A stretch of DNA of 64,000 nt from Solidesulfovibrio magneticus RS-1 (GCF_000010665.1 NC_012796.1:4121501-4185500); one strand, 5' to 3'; counted from the stretch's first letter, positions 54,997 through 64,000 are shown. Notes: generated from the letters alone by a model not told the origin. Numbers and translations are program-made.

Positions 54997-55776
54997 AGGG
55001 GTGATTTCTGTTTTTTCGGTTTAGGGCAATGTGCTTTTAGAAGTGTAGTTTTGTAATGGTGGCTGATTAAAACAAGTATTTGTTCTGTGTTTTAACTTGG
55101 ATTAGAATATATTCAATTTTTAGCTACGAATTTATTGAATATTGTTTGATGTATGCGCTTATTTCGTGGGCTATTAAGATAGCTAGGAATGGGTTGGTGT
55201 CGTTTTTGCTTGTATTTATTTTGTTTCAAAATAGCTATTCTTGGCTAATATTTTTTACAGATTTATTGTTGCTGTTGAAAAAAATGAAATCTGACGCCAG
55301 TAAATCTGGTGTTATGATTACTGACGACCAGCTTATCTGTTGACTATTTCTTTGCCAAAAATTCAGGAATGATAAAAATTTAGATTTTTCTGCTGGATGG
55401 TTGTTTTGGGTTTGGTGTAAATATATTGACTAAGGCATTTTTTTTGTTGTGAAATCCCTGATTTTTGATTGAAAAATAAGTCTTAAACATGAGGAAATAC
55501 AATTGGGTATTGTTATATGGTAGTGTATTTGGCCATCTTGTGGGTTAAAATCCCTAGCTTTAGCTTGGTAGCTTTCACCGAGCATTTTTTTTGGGACACA
55601 TAGCACCAAAGCAAAGACGGCCTTTTATGGCCTACTGGCAAATAGATTGTTTGATTTTTCCTGATAAAGTTTGACTTTCAGTCAGGCCTTTGAGCCTACC
55701 AACTTCAACGGGTAGGTGCTTAATTTGGTCTTTTCGGTCTGAACTAGGACCTTCCATGTAGCTGAGGAGTGTCGCT

Positions 55777-56034
55777 TTGAATTATTACGATATTTTGGGT
55801 TTAGATAAAAAGGCCACACAGGCAGAAATTAAAAAAGCATATTATTCTCTTGCGTTAAAGTTTCATCCGGATGTTAACCCGAACGGGCGGATCCTTTTTG
55901 AAAAAATAGCAAAAGCTCATAAGACTCTTTCAGATCCATCGCTTCGAGCGAAGTATGATTCACAAGGACGTTTGGAATTGGTAGCTGATGCGGATTCCTT
56001 TTTGTTTGACTACTTCTTGACTCTGTTTAAATAG
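55777..56034 (+). CDS. DnaJ (J-domain) protein
   Basis: 85 residues from TTG 55777, preceded by GAGGAG. It is a single J domain: NYYDILGLDKKATQAEIKKAYYSLALKFHPDVN with the HPD motif, then the last helices and SDPSLRAKYD. J domains stimulate the ATPase of DnaK-type chaperones. There is no Gly/Phe or zinc region, so it is a J-domain-only protein with a short hydrophobic tail (SFLFDYFLTLF). The next gene starts 25 bases downstream and the operon continues with coupled genes, so it probably works with those proteins. Confidence 0.9.
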   Translation: MNYYDILGLDKKATQAEIKKAYYSLALKFHPDVNPNGRILFEKIAKAHKTLSDPSLRAKYDSQGRLELVADADSFLFDYFLTLFK

Positions 56035-56059
56035 CATTTTGTATACAAGGGGGGTTGCG

Positions 56060-56521
56060 ATGGCCGAGTTTGATAGATTTGTTGAAGAGCAATATCGCGC
56101 TGCTGGGGAAACCGTTCAGTTGTTGAAGGATATTAAAAATCCTTCTAGACTCAATAGCCTTACAAAAACATTGAGAAAACAATGTCTTGATGATCATCAA
56201 GTGCTTGAAATTGGCGATGTTGCCGTTGCAATTCATGATCAAATTCAGTTTTTAGTACCTTCACCTTTTGATATGTGGATAAAAAAACAATATTTACCTA
56301 CATTAGATGAAGTTAAGCCTTTCGTGAAGGTAAAAAAAGAAGGTGGCGAAGTTATCCGCAAGTTGTTTTCGATTGATGGAGAGAAATGTTTTTATGCGAT
56401 TGCAATTGTGTATTGTCTGGAGATGCATGATAAGAATTTTGTAGTTGAGGTAGACTATCAAGACCAGTCAGATCGTGATGAAAATATTTCAGAAGAGGTA
56501 GAACAAGATGAAGTCTATTGA
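56060..56521 (+). CDS. Hypothetical protein of the DnaJ operon
   Basis: 153 residues from ATG 56060, set by AAGGGGGG; an in-frame ATG at 56039 lacks a site. Starts MAEFDRFVEEQYRAAGETVQ; a central part VGDVAVAIHDQIQFLV-like (IGDVAVAIHDQIQF) and an acidic tail (DENISEEVEQDE) follow. Not recognised, no membrane segment. Its 3' end overlaps the start of the next gene by 14 bases, showing translational coupling. Confidence 0.65.
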   Translation: MAEFDRFVEEQYRAAGETVQLLKDIKNPSRLNSLTKTLRKQCLDDHQVLEIGDVAVAIHDQIQFLVPSPFDMWIKKQYLPTLDEVKPFVKVKKEGGEVIRKLFSIDGEKCFYAIAIVYCLEMHDKNFVVEVDYQDQSDRDENISEEVEQDEVY

Positions 56522-57281
56522 TTTGCCGAAGCTCATAGATGATCCGGTTGGATTTATTACAGAGGTTTGCAACGAATCCCCACTGGCCGCTGAATCTGCA
56601 TTGAGTGTTTACGTCGACGAAAAAGGTGACGTAGCTGCTTCGTCAGTTATAGAGGAGATGCACCCTTTGTCTCTCGCGAGAATTCTTGAAGTGCACGATT
56701 ATACTAAGCCAACCTTGATTTATAGTTTTTTGTCATGCGATAAAGCCGTAGATATTTTTAATCAACTTCCACTCCTTTGGCATAATGTCTTGCCGACCTC
56801 TGGTCAAGAATATGATGAAGAGATTTTTTCACAAAACATTATGTTGATACAAGAAAAGGCGACAAACACGCTAATGTCTATTCTTCTTTCGATGGACAAA
56901 ATTGAAGATAGGCAACTTTTTTTGGAGAAGATAGGTAGTTCCAGCGGTAGTTTTGATTATCTTCTTTTGCCATTTATAGGAGACTTTTTAGGATCTGTTT
57001 ACGGAAAATATTTAACCTCGGATTTTGATTCTATATACATAAACAATACTTATCAGGAGGATTCTCTGCCCAGCATCCCATATGAAGGGACTCCAGAACA
57101 CTTATTTTCTTTAATTGCTCATTCAAATTTAGAGATCGCTCGACGCTTACACAAAGAGTTGTTTTCTGAATCATCGCTAGTCTACAAAATGCATTCAATG
57201 TATAGGCAGGCAGTTTCACGCTCTTTAGATAATTCACTCTCAACAGGTGAGGCGGAAGATGACCTTTTTGAAGACCTCTAG
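56508..57281 (+). CDS. Hypothetical protein of the DnaJ operon
   Basis: 257 residues from ATG 56508. Predominantly helical, moderately hydrophobic in places (FDYLLLPFIGDFLGSVYGKYL) but without a clear membrane span. The acidic C-terminus (EAEDDLFEDL) resembles that of the preceding protein. Family not recognised. It overlaps both neighbours (14 bases upstream, 23 downstream), so the three proteins are probably made together and may form a complex (inference). Confidence 0.65.
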   Translation: MKSIDLPKLIDDPVGFITEVCNESPLAAESALSVYVDEKGDVAASSVIEEMHPLSLARILEVHDYTKPTLIYSFLSCDKAVDIFNQLPLLWHNVLPTSGQEYDEEIFSQNIMLIQEKATNTLMSILLSMDKIEDRQLFLEKIGSSSGSFDYLLLPFIGDFLGSVYGKYLTSDFDSIYINNTYQEDSLPSIPYEGTPEHLFSLIAHSNLEIARRLHKELFSESSLVYKMHSMYRQAVSRSLDNSLSTGEAEDDLFEDL

Positions 57282-58485
57282 CCAACCGAAGGTTGCGAAT
57301 TCAACTCCATTGTTGGATTTATTCAATGAATTAAAAAATAAAAAAAATTTGGACTTGCAAGAACGGGTTGCAAAGGAACTCTCTAAAATTGCCAAGTCGG
57401 TTGCTTTGAAATATTTTAATGCAGTTGAAGCGCCGTGCTTGTTGGAGGCTGCTTATATCACTATGGGGGTGGTCAATTTTTATTTGTATACGCAAATGGA
57501 GAGTAGTTTTTTGAAAAATGAGGATTTAAAAAAAAATCTGGAAATCTTAAATAAAGGCGTAGCTACTTCTGTCGATTGTACCCCTGGCAATCCTTCCAGT
57601 TTTTCTGAATTTGTAAATGATATTGGTGCAGATCCAGGTGTTCTTAGGCAATACTTCAAACAGGGTATAGTTAGATTGCGTAATTATATGCTTGTTTGTC
57701 ATGCTGATGTGGTTAAACCAAATTTAAAAAATTATTTAGTTGATAATCAACTTGTGCCTGGCAGGCCATGGCTTGGTTTCATCAATCTGGCAGAAAAGTA
57801 TAGCAAAAGAAAAAAAGAGAATATCGAATATTTTCAATACTTAAACAAGTTGGCTCGTAAGTACTTTAAAAGCAATGGTGAAGATTCACTCTTTTTTAAG
57901 TATGATTTGTCTATACAAGTCCAGGATTTAACCGACTTGGGTATATATTTGGTTTTTTCTTTTGTTACTCAGAAGTCAAATTTCTATGCTTCTGAATGTG
58001 GCCAATTCCATCAGTTCTTGCCAATGTCAAGAGCTGATGTTCTTAAGTCCTATGGAGTTTATAAGAAAAAAGGTCTGGATCTCGACATGGTGCGCAGTGT
58101 ATTGCGCAAGTTCGCAGACGAATTAGATGTCAAGCATGTGGATTATCTTCTAGAGTGTTTTAAGAATTCATCTCTGCTACAGATCAAAGAATCAATTGTC
58201 AAGATCAGTCCTTCTGATATTAGCATTCTTGATTTTAAAGAGAATTTATCTAAAGAGGAATTGGCATTGCTTCGATCGCAACCCGAGAGTGCTATTGGGT
58301 TTGATTGTGTGGCATGTTTGGAATGTGGAAAGATATTTTCAGAAATAACAAACTCACACCTTAGAAAGCATGAACTTACTAGGGAAACTTATTTAGAGAA
58401 GTACAAGTGTGGATCGAGAAAAATACTTTTTGCTGAAAAAAAAAGAGCATTGTCAAAGTCTAGATTTCATAAGAATTGTAGGTAA
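57259..58485 (+). CDS. Large protein with C-terminal MucR/Ros-type zinc finger
   Basis: 408 residues from ATG 57259, with AGGCGGAAG upstream. About 340 residues are unrecognised and helical (LLDLFNELKNKKNLDLQER, ADPGVLRQYFKQGIVRLRNY). The last ~60 contain CLECGKIFSEITNSHLRKHE followed by LTRETYLEKY and a basic tail. The Cys/His spacing (C-x2-C-x10-H-x3-H) and the LTRE-Y-x-KY/F continuation are the same as in the MucR-type regulator at 14235. A DNA-binding finger at the end of a large unknown protein, in an operon with a J-domain protein, is unusual. It could recruit the operon proteins to DNA or regulate the operon (inference). Confidence 0.7.
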   Translation: MTFLKTSSQPKVANSTPLLDLFNELKNKKNLDLQERVAKELSKIAKSVALKYFNAVEAPCLLEAAYITMGVVNFYLYTQMESSFLKNEDLKKNLEILNKGVATSVDCTPGNPSSFSEFVNDIGADPGVLRQYFKQGIVRLRNYMLVCHADVVKPNLKNYLVDNQLVPGRPWLGFINLAEKYSKRKKENIEYFQYLNKLARKYFKSNGEDSLFFKYDLSIQVQDLTDLGIYLVFSFVTQKSNFYASECGQFHQFLPMSRADVLKSYGVYKKKGLDLDMVRSVLRKFADELDVKHVDYLLECFKNSSLLQIKESIVKISPSDISILDFKENLSKEELALLRSQPESAIGFDCVACLECGKIFSEITNSHLRKHELTRETYLEKYKCGSRKILFAEKKRALSKSRFHKNCR

Positions 58486-58780
58486 CAAACCAACTGGTTC
58501 GTTCTAGATTGTCAATGAGAACAGCCGGTATTTGTCTCTGCCGAGGCAATTGATGCTCGTCAATCTATGTTGTCCATGGAGTCTATTTGAAGGTTTAGGC
58601 TTCTTGGTATGGTATTTAAAATAATATTCAGTTTTGTATCTCAACGTGCCGAAAGTGTTTTTGTGAAACTTACTGTATGTGTATGTGTTCAGTGTTTTAT
58701 GAGAATTGGCTTTTAGAATGACAGTAGAGTAGTCGAAAGTTGGTTGTCTCCATTTCAACCTAACAAATGAGGAAAATTTT

Positions 58781-59383
58781 GTGTTTGGAGATAAAGATGT
58801 CCCTCTTTTTCCTGATGAGATCGATGATTTTCGAAGTTATCTTTTGAATTCTCCAGGCGCTATGAGATTGGAAGAAGTCGAAGGGTTTTTTGCAGCTATA
58901 ATATGTTCTCCGGAAGTGGAGAATCCAGTAACTATTTTTGCTCCAGTTCTTGGGTTTCAATCTGGCGAAAGTGTAGAAGATTTTAAAAAGTATTTACCTT
59001 ATGCGGTTCGACATTTAAGATTCAATCGGTTGTGTATCGGCGACTGTAGGTATAGCCCGATGGTTTTTTCTCATGAAGAATATTATAATAATAGCCAGCT
59101 ATATGGTTACGACTGGGCCTTGGGATTTATTGAGGGCATACGTTTACATAAAGATGCGTGGCTCCCTTTTTGGGAAAGTCATAGGTTTAATAAATTTCAG
59201 AACCTGCTATATCGTCTTGCTGCTCCACTTGACCAGTATCCTCCTGTGGTGTTAAAGTCAATGACTTTGAATGTAAGAAAAAAATGGTTTTCTGAAGTGA
59301 AGCAAACTATTCCAATTGTATTTCGCCTTTTTGCTGATGTACGTACTCAGAATGTCGAAGAATACAAAAGAAAATCTTGGTGA
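58781..59383 (+). CDS. YecA/UPF0149 family protein
   Basis: 200 residues from GTG 58781 with GAGGAAAA upstream. It has the UPF0149 pattern: FRSYLLNSPGAMRLEEVEGFFAAIICSPEV, a central acidic/helical part and YGYDWALGFIEGIRLHKDAWLPFWES. The C-terminal SEC-C motif found in many YecA proteins is absent. Function unknown. It lies 295 bases after the DnaJ operon and 210 before the RecQ fusion gene on the same strand, so it could belong to either. The preceding gap has only a weak dyad at 58484-58503. Confidence 0.8.
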   Translation: MFGDKDVPLFPDEIDDFRSYLLNSPGAMRLEEVEGFFAAIICSPEVENPVTIFAPVLGFQSGESVEDFKKYLPYAVRHLRFNRLCIGDCRYSPMVFSHEEYYNNSQLYGYDWALGFIEGIRLHKDAWLPFWESHRFNKFQNLLYRLAAPLDQYPPVVLKSMTLNVRKKWFSEVKQTIPIVFRLFADVRTQNVEEYKRKSW

Positions 59384-59592
59384 CAGATATCTGCCGAATG
59401 TACTCTGTATTTGTGACATAGTCTTCTATCCGTCCTCTTTTAGGGTTACTTTTCCCCTGCTTTTAGCTGAATACTTTTCGCTACCAGAAATCGACGCGAT
59501 ACCATTGGATCTTCAGTCCGCAGGTCTTAAATCTATCAGCTGCAGCTGTTGGGTTTTGGGTAAAATCTTAATTTTGACTTTGGAAGAAATTT

Positions 59593-62500
59593 ATGACTAG
59601 TCCTGTTTTCACAATATCGACTATGTCCTCTATGCCAATGTTTCTCCACGATGACTTGCATTGGAATGGCGTGTTTTGTCCTGCTACACGCTACTGTAGC
59701 GATAACAACTATGAAGATTTAATAAGGATGTCTGGAAGCCACAAGTGGGCAATTATTGACAAATGTGGACGAAAGTATGAAATCAATGATAAACACCAAA
59801 AGATAATATCTATTGCGAAAGGCATTTTAGAACGAGGCAATTGGACGCTGCCCTCATGGAATTTAGAGAAAAAAATTTCCGCTTTTTTTCATAAGAAAAT
59901 GGGTTGGACTATAAAATATGACAAAAATGAACCTGGAAGATTGAAGCTAATAGCAAACGCAGGCACTGCTAGTAGAGACATAAGAAGCGCTTTGGTTTCA
60001 GCTAGTTTTCCAATTGAATTATCTGACCGAGAAATTAAAACTAAATCTAAACGATTGGTTGAGTATGTCGACAGCCCGGCAGAAGCTTCATTTTATTTGA
60101 AAGTTTTACAACCTGTTCTTGGATATCCTCTTCTTGATTATCTTCAATTTCAATTGCCAATGGAAATGCTGAATCAAGGCGATGATTTTTCTGGCCAACG
60201 AGTTGACTTTGTATTGTTTACAGGCCGAGGGTTGCGTCTGGTGATTGAGATCGATGGAATACAACATCAAGATGAATCTCAATCAATTCTTGACAATAAA
60301 AGAGACTTGGCGCTCGAAAAAGCTGGATGGAATGTCTGGCGAGTCAAAACTCACGAGCTTTCCGAGATCGAGAGACTAAAGTCAACATTAAAGCGGCATC
60401 TTGTCAAAGACAAGAATACTTACCACTGGGGTGTTGATGAAAAATTAGAAAAGCCTCGCTCGAAAGATGTCATGAGTTGTGTTTGGGGTGCAACTGTAAG
60501 TGCAAGGATTCAGTTTTTACTTTTAGAGGCTCTTGGGCTGGGATTGTTGCCTTGGGAAGAACCGTGGAATGTCTGTGTGATTGAAAAAGAAACATCGGTT
60601 GCTACTATTGCAATCGACGATTTTAGAAATTGGTTCAGCAGGATAAGATTTTTATTTGGTGAAACGCCAGTCTCGCAAATAAAAATTCACCAAAAAAATA
60701 GAATCAAAGCGTGTGATTACGTTATCGATGTTTCTGTTGCCGACCCTTATTCTAAAATTGTTCAAAGCAATGTCAACATCGGGTGGTCACGCGCATCAAA
60801 TTACCCTGCAAACAACCAATCAAGGGTGTTTTTAGGTCGTGTTTTAGCCCCTACAGAGCCTAGTGATGGATTAATAAAGTCATTTGTCCAAGATTTTTTT
60901 AGAATTAAAAGGCCAAGAACAGAGCAATGTAAAATAATTGCTCGCATCTTGTTAGGCCATGATGTCATTGGGTTGCTCCCAACAGGTGGAGGCAAAAGTT
61001 TAACATATCAACTTTGCGGCCTTTTGATGGGCGGGTTGACAATTTACGTTTCACCCCTGAAGTCTTTGCTGCAAGATCAGAGAGAGCGCTTGTGTGATTT
61101 TGGAATTGATCTGGTCGCTGAAATTTCGAGTTCTTTGAATTATATTCAAAAAGAAAAAGCGAGTTTACTGTTAAAGCTTGGGTGTGTGCGTTTTCTACTC
61201 ATAGCTCCTGAACGATTTTTAAAAGAAGACTTCAGAAATGACCTAAGCATTTACCGAACAATGTACGGGGAAGTCAACCAGATAGTTGTTGACGAATGTC
61301 ACTGTGTAAGTGAATGGGGGCATGAATTTCGACCTGCATATCTATGTTTAAGTCGAATTGCAAAAGAACGAACTACGAGATTCGGCATATCATCACCCCT
61401 GGTTGCATTAACCGGAACAGCCTCTCCAGTGGTATTGTCTGACATACAGCGAGAGTTAGGCATTTTGGGGGCCGATGCCGTCATAAAACCTGTCAAAATG
61501 GACAGGCCTGAAATTGCTCTTGAATGCATTCAAGTTGCTCAAGACCATAAGACAGGGGTCTTGAAACGAATAATACATGAATGTGTGAGGAATAAAGATC
61601 ATGGCAACAGGGATGGTGTTTTGATTTTTTGCAGGTATATCACTAGTCGCGATGGCGTATTGGCAGTGTCTTCTGAACTATTGAGTATTTTGCTCGAAGA
61701 CGATGTGCGATTTTATTGTGGTGAAAGTCCTAGCTGGAAACATTTAGCGGCTTTTAAATTGAAGAAAAAAGCAGCAGCATTGAAAGACAAAGAAATAGTC
61801 GCCGCGATACCCTCTTGGGCGAGTGAAAATTCGTGCGAAACACCCAGTTCAAATTATGACTGGGATAAAGTGAAAATAAAAAGCCAACGCGATTTCATAA
61901 GCGGAAAAAAAAATAATTACCGATTTTTAGTAGCGACCAAAGCCTTTGGAATGGGAATTGACAAACCTTCTATCCGAAAAGTTATTCATTATACAACGCC
62001 AGAATCACCAGAGGCGTATTATCAAGAAGTAGGAAGAGCCGGACGAGACGGAAGACAGTCAGAGGCAATCCTCTTGTTCTCTGACGAAGACGGAGAAATT
62101 GCCAATAAAATTCTTGACCCAACCACGAGCTTAAAAGACGCAAAAAATTTATATGATAATTACAAAAAAAACAACCCATTTGGAGGCGGTGATTTTGTAA
62201 AAACTTTTTATTTTCACAACAATTCTTTTGCTGGGATAGAGGACGATATTGATTGCACAGAGTCTGTTCTCAGTGAAGTAAGAAGAATGCTCGAAAGCAA
62301 TAGGCCAGTAATATTGACTTATGACACCAGTATTGATTCCAACTCGCTAAGCGAAGCTAAACAATACTGCTCAAGACAGGAACACTCGATTGAATACTCG
62401 CTGATCCGATTGATTAATCTTGGGATTGTATGCGACTACACAAAAGACTACAAATGTAACACTTTCAAAATCATTGTCAATTCACAATGGAATGAAATCA

Positions 62501-63282
62501 GAAACGACTTTTTTTTACTGTCGGAATACATGCAATCTCAATGCATTGCATATCGAAAAAAATACAAATCTTACTCCAGCGAAGAGGAAAAAAATAGATT
62601 TGTCTCTTGTGATAACGTCCATGGAATTGAAAGACAAAGCATAATTTATTTAATCAACTTTATATATGATCATATTGAAAAGAAAAGAAGACAAGCATCG
62701 CGTCAAATGCTCGAATGCGCCAGAGAAGGTGTTGACAATCCTAGAAGATTTCGCGATAAAATTATAGAATATCTACAAGCGTCCGCAAAATACGATAACA
62801 AATTGCTTGAACTTGTAAGAAACAATGATATATTTTCATGGGCGAATCTTTTAGAAACAACAGACGGAGATTTTGACGAACTCAAGGAGTTAAGTGGTGC
62901 ATGTCTCAGATTTCTTGAAGATTATTCTGATCATCCCGGAGTGTTGACACTATCCTCATTGACAAGAATGTCGCCATCGGATAATGAGTTAAGCCGAAGC
63001 AAAGAAGAATTTGCTGCAGCCTTGCATTATTTATCTAACCTCATAGGTACAGATCAAGCCAAAAAAAATGGTTACATGGCCTTGAGTTTTTCTAAGAAAT
63101 ATAATGATTCAACTTATGGCACATTTGAAAAAATATTTTCTCAATGGCTAATCAAGAACTCTTTTGAAGAAGAGGCCGTCCAATATTTTTTTCATTTGGA
63201 CACTGTGCGCAAGTTGTTTATGGCTCACGTTTTAAAACGCGTTAACAACCTTATTCCAAATTTGGACTGGCCAGACCAATGA
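59593..63282 (+). CDS. Nuclease-RecQ helicase fusion
   Basis: 1229 residues. The first ~200 are unrecognised. Around 203-260 lies a PD-(D/E)XK/DUF559-type nuclease part: VDFVLFTGRGLRLVIEIDG (Asp and Glu of the active site), HQDESQSILDNKRDLALEKA and WNVWRVKTHEL. A RecQ-type superfamily 2 helicase follows: LLPTGGGKSLTYQL (Walker A, near 458), VVDECHCVSEWGHEFRP (near 565), ALTGTASPVVLSDI, AFGMGIDKPSIRKVIHY and YYQEVGRAGRDGR (near 800). The last ~400 residues are unrecognised and helical; the usual RecQ zinc and HRDC domains were not seen. The stop overlaps the start of the coiled-coil gene by four bases. The combination suggests DNA unwinding coupled to cleavage, as in several phage-defence systems (inference). 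Confidence 0.88.
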   Translation: MTSPVFTISTMSSMPMFLHDDLHWNGVFCPATRYCSDNNYEDLIRMSGSHKWAIIDKCGRKYEINDKHQKIISIAKGILERGNWTLPSWNLEKKISAFFHKKMGWTIKYDKNEPGRLKLIANAGTASRDIRSALVSASFPIELSDREIKTKSKRLVEYVDSPAEASFYLKVLQPVLGYPLLDYLQFQLPMEMLNQGDDFSGQRVDFVLFTGRGLRLVIEIDGIQHQDESQSILDNKRDLALEKAGWNVWRVKTHELSEIERLKSTLKRHLVKDKNTYHWGVDEKLEKPRSKDVMSCVWGATVSARIQFLLLEALGLGLLPWEEPWNVCVIEKETSVATIAIDDFRNWFSRIRFLFGETPVSQIKIHQKNRIKACDYVIDVSVADPYSKIVQSNVNIGWSRASNYPANNQSRVFLGRVLAPTEPSDGLIKSFVQDFFRIKRPRTEQCKIIARILLGHDVIGLLPTGGGKSLTYQLCGLLMGGLTIYVSPLKSLLQDQRERLCDFGIDLVAEISSSLNYIQKEKASLLLKLGCVRFLLIAPERFLKEDFRNDLSIYRTMYGEVNQIVVDECHCVSEWGHEFRPAYLCLSRIAKERTTRFGISSPLVALTGTASPVVLSDIQRELGILGADAVIKPVKMDRPEIALECIQVAQDHKTGVLKRIIHECVRNKDHGNRDGVLIFCRYITSRDGVLAVSSELLSILLEDDVRFYCGESPSWKHLAAFKLKKKAAALKDKEIVAAIPSWASENSCETPSSNYDWDKVKIKSQRDFISGKKNNYRFLVATKAFGMGIDKPSIRKVIHYTTPESPEAYYQEVGRAGRDGRQSEAILLFSDEDGEIANKILDPTTSLKDAKNLYDNYKKNNPFGGGDFVKTFYFHNNSFAGIEDDIDCTESVLSEVRRMLESNRPVILTYDTSIDSNSLSEAKQYCSRQEHSIEYSLIRLINLGIVCDYTKDYKCNTFKIIVNSQWNEIRNDFFLLSEYMQSQCIAYRKKYKSYSSEEEKNRFVSCDNVHGIERQSIIYLINFIYDHIEKKRRQASRQMLECAREGVDNPRRFRDKIIEYLQASAKYDNKLLELVRNNDIFSWANLLETTDGDFDELKELSGACLRFLEDYSDHPGVLTLSSLTRMSPSDNELSRSKEEFAAALHYLSNLIGTDQAKKNGYMALSFSKKYNDSTYGTFEKIFSQWLIKNSFEEEAVQYFFHLDTVRKLFMAHVLKRVNNLIPNLDWPDQ

Positions 63283-63962
63283 ACACAAATACAAGTACAA
63301 TGTCGGCCTTGGTCGACGAATTCGAGCCTCTGTTTGCGCAATTAGAACTGTTAAAAAATAAAATTTCTCAATACGCCAATGCTGGCGACCGGCTAAATTA
63401 TGCTTCTGAGTCGATAGAAGCTCTGTCGACCGAATTTCGCAACGCTAAAATCGGAACAGATATCATTCTAAACGGAATTAACGACAACAAAGAACGACTT
63501 TGCACGGCAATAGATAGCATTAATGCTTTTAATAACACTATGGAAAACGCAATCAGAAGCATCGAAAATACGGACATTTCTAATGCCCTAAAGAAGTTCC
63601 AAGACTTATTAAGCTTTGAAATGGAAAAATTTTTATATCAAAACAAACTACTAGTAGAAGAAAACAAAAAGCAACTTGAAAATCTCCAAAAACTGGTTTT
63701 GGGCTTGTTACAACTAAAAGACGATATGCTGGATTCACTGTCAAATGCCAGCGATTGTATTTTTCAGAAAATAGATTCAATCGATCAGTTGGTAAGAAGC
63801 AATATTGAAACTACTGCGTCTTTGTCAAATCGTCAAAGCGAGATCGACATACGCATGACTACCTTCGTGTCTTCAATTGACAAGCAGCTTAATTTGATAA
63901 CAGAAAATATCGCCAGCCAGGGGAAACGCCTTGATTCTATAAAAAAAATAAAATGGTTTTGA
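63279..63962 (+). CDS. Coiled-coil protein coupled to the nuclease-RecQ gene
   Basis: 227 residues from ATG 63279, which overlaps the stop of the helicase gene (ATGA). Almost wholly helical with heptad patterns (LVDEFEPLFAQLELLKNKIS, FRNAKIGTDIILNGINDNKE, LVEENKKQLENLQKLVLGLL, IDKQLNLITENIASQGKRLD). No Cys and no hydrophobic membrane span were seen, and no family recognised. The tight coupling implies equimolar production with the helicase and probable complex formation. It could be an oligomeric scaffold or sensor. Confidence 0.7.
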   Translation: MNTNTSTMSALVDEFEPLFAQLELLKNKISQYANAGDRLNYASESIEALSTEFRNAKIGTDIILNGINDNKERLCTAIDSINAFNNTMENAIRSIENTDISNALKKFQDLLSFEMEKFLYQNKLLVEENKKQLENLQKLVLGLLQLKDDMLDSLSNASDCIFQKIDSIDQLVRSNIETTASLSNRQSEIDIRMTTFVSSIDKQLNLITENIASQGKRLDSIKKIKWF

Positions 63963-64000
63963 TTTTTATTTCCGAGAGGACCGGTTGTCCAACCTGTCAT

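Noticed and set aside
55080-55343. Hydrophobic 87-residue protein
   Set aside because: No ribosome-binding site, non-standard start and extreme AT-rich composition; hydrophobicity follows from T-rich DNA.

Overview
The window looks like an accessory-rich chromosomal stretch from a sulfate-reducer-like deltaproteobacterium, most likely Desulfovibrionaceae. This is inferred from gene content, not from a marker gene: a short MucR/Ros zinc-finger regulator of the Desulfovibrio type, several bacteriohemerythrins including a DcrH-like chemoreceptor fusion, and very large multidomain sensors. Base composition is mosaic. GC-rich blocks (most of recD2, higBA-mucR-uvsE, the IS remains, about 49.5-51.1 kb) alternate with AT-rich blocks, which fits repeated acquisition and decay.

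Layout. 0.1-3.9 kb: three full-length paralogues of an unrecognised family with an N-terminal DL-x2-RGW motif, two of them followed by related hairpins, interrupted by a decayed serine recombinase and a broken copy of a YcgL-like gene; an intact YcgL-like gene follows. 3.9-8.6 kb: RecD2-type helicase, GIY-YIG protein, large SEC-C protein. 8.7-12.2 kb: two cyclic-di-GMP enzymes. 12.2-15.9 kb: a HigB toxin and HigA-ImmA/IrrE antitoxin cassette bracketed by two copies of a mucR tail, then mucR and uvsE. 16-19.8 kb: histidine kinase, receiver and hemerythrin chemoreceptor. 19.9-21.2 kb: a decayed IS3 element. 21.5-29.4 kb: a CheB-CheR-PAS-kinase-receiver fusion and a five-PAS diguanylate cyclase, separated by relics of IS21, uvsE and higA. 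29.9-34.9 kb: an HD-GYP regulator, a solute-binding protein and a hybrid kinase in one operon.

At 35.2 kb lies the 3' half of a tRNA-Glu(CUC) directly followed by a strong terminator, as expected for the right attachment-site scar of an element inserted in a tRNA gene; the element would lie to the left. To the right come a 151-bp inverted-repeat element (second copy near 54.9 kb, opposite strand), two bacteriohemerythrins, a DUF4268 plus HNH nuclease pair, and a minus-strand cassette ending in a tyrosine integrase and an overlapping excisionase-like gene. 44-54 kb has plasmid or integrative-element character: a minimal tyrosine recombinase, two 540-residue P-loop ATPases, each with a downstream gene for a protein with an AbrB-like tail, a DUF6573 gene and a striking cluster of 20-bp repeats in two opposed blocks.

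55.8-64 kb holds the most interesting unknown modules: a coupled operon of a DnaJ-domain protein, two unknown proteins and a protein ending in a MucR-type zinc finger, then a YecA-like protein, then a 1229-residue nuclease-RecQ helicase fusion overlapping by 4 bp a coiled-coil protein. The last pair is the best candidate for an undescribed defence or genome-maintenance system. The signalling genes of 8.7-34.9 kb together offer three cyclic-di-GMP synthases (one also with an EAL domain) and an HD-GYP hydrolase, coupled to chemotaxis-like and two-component inputs.
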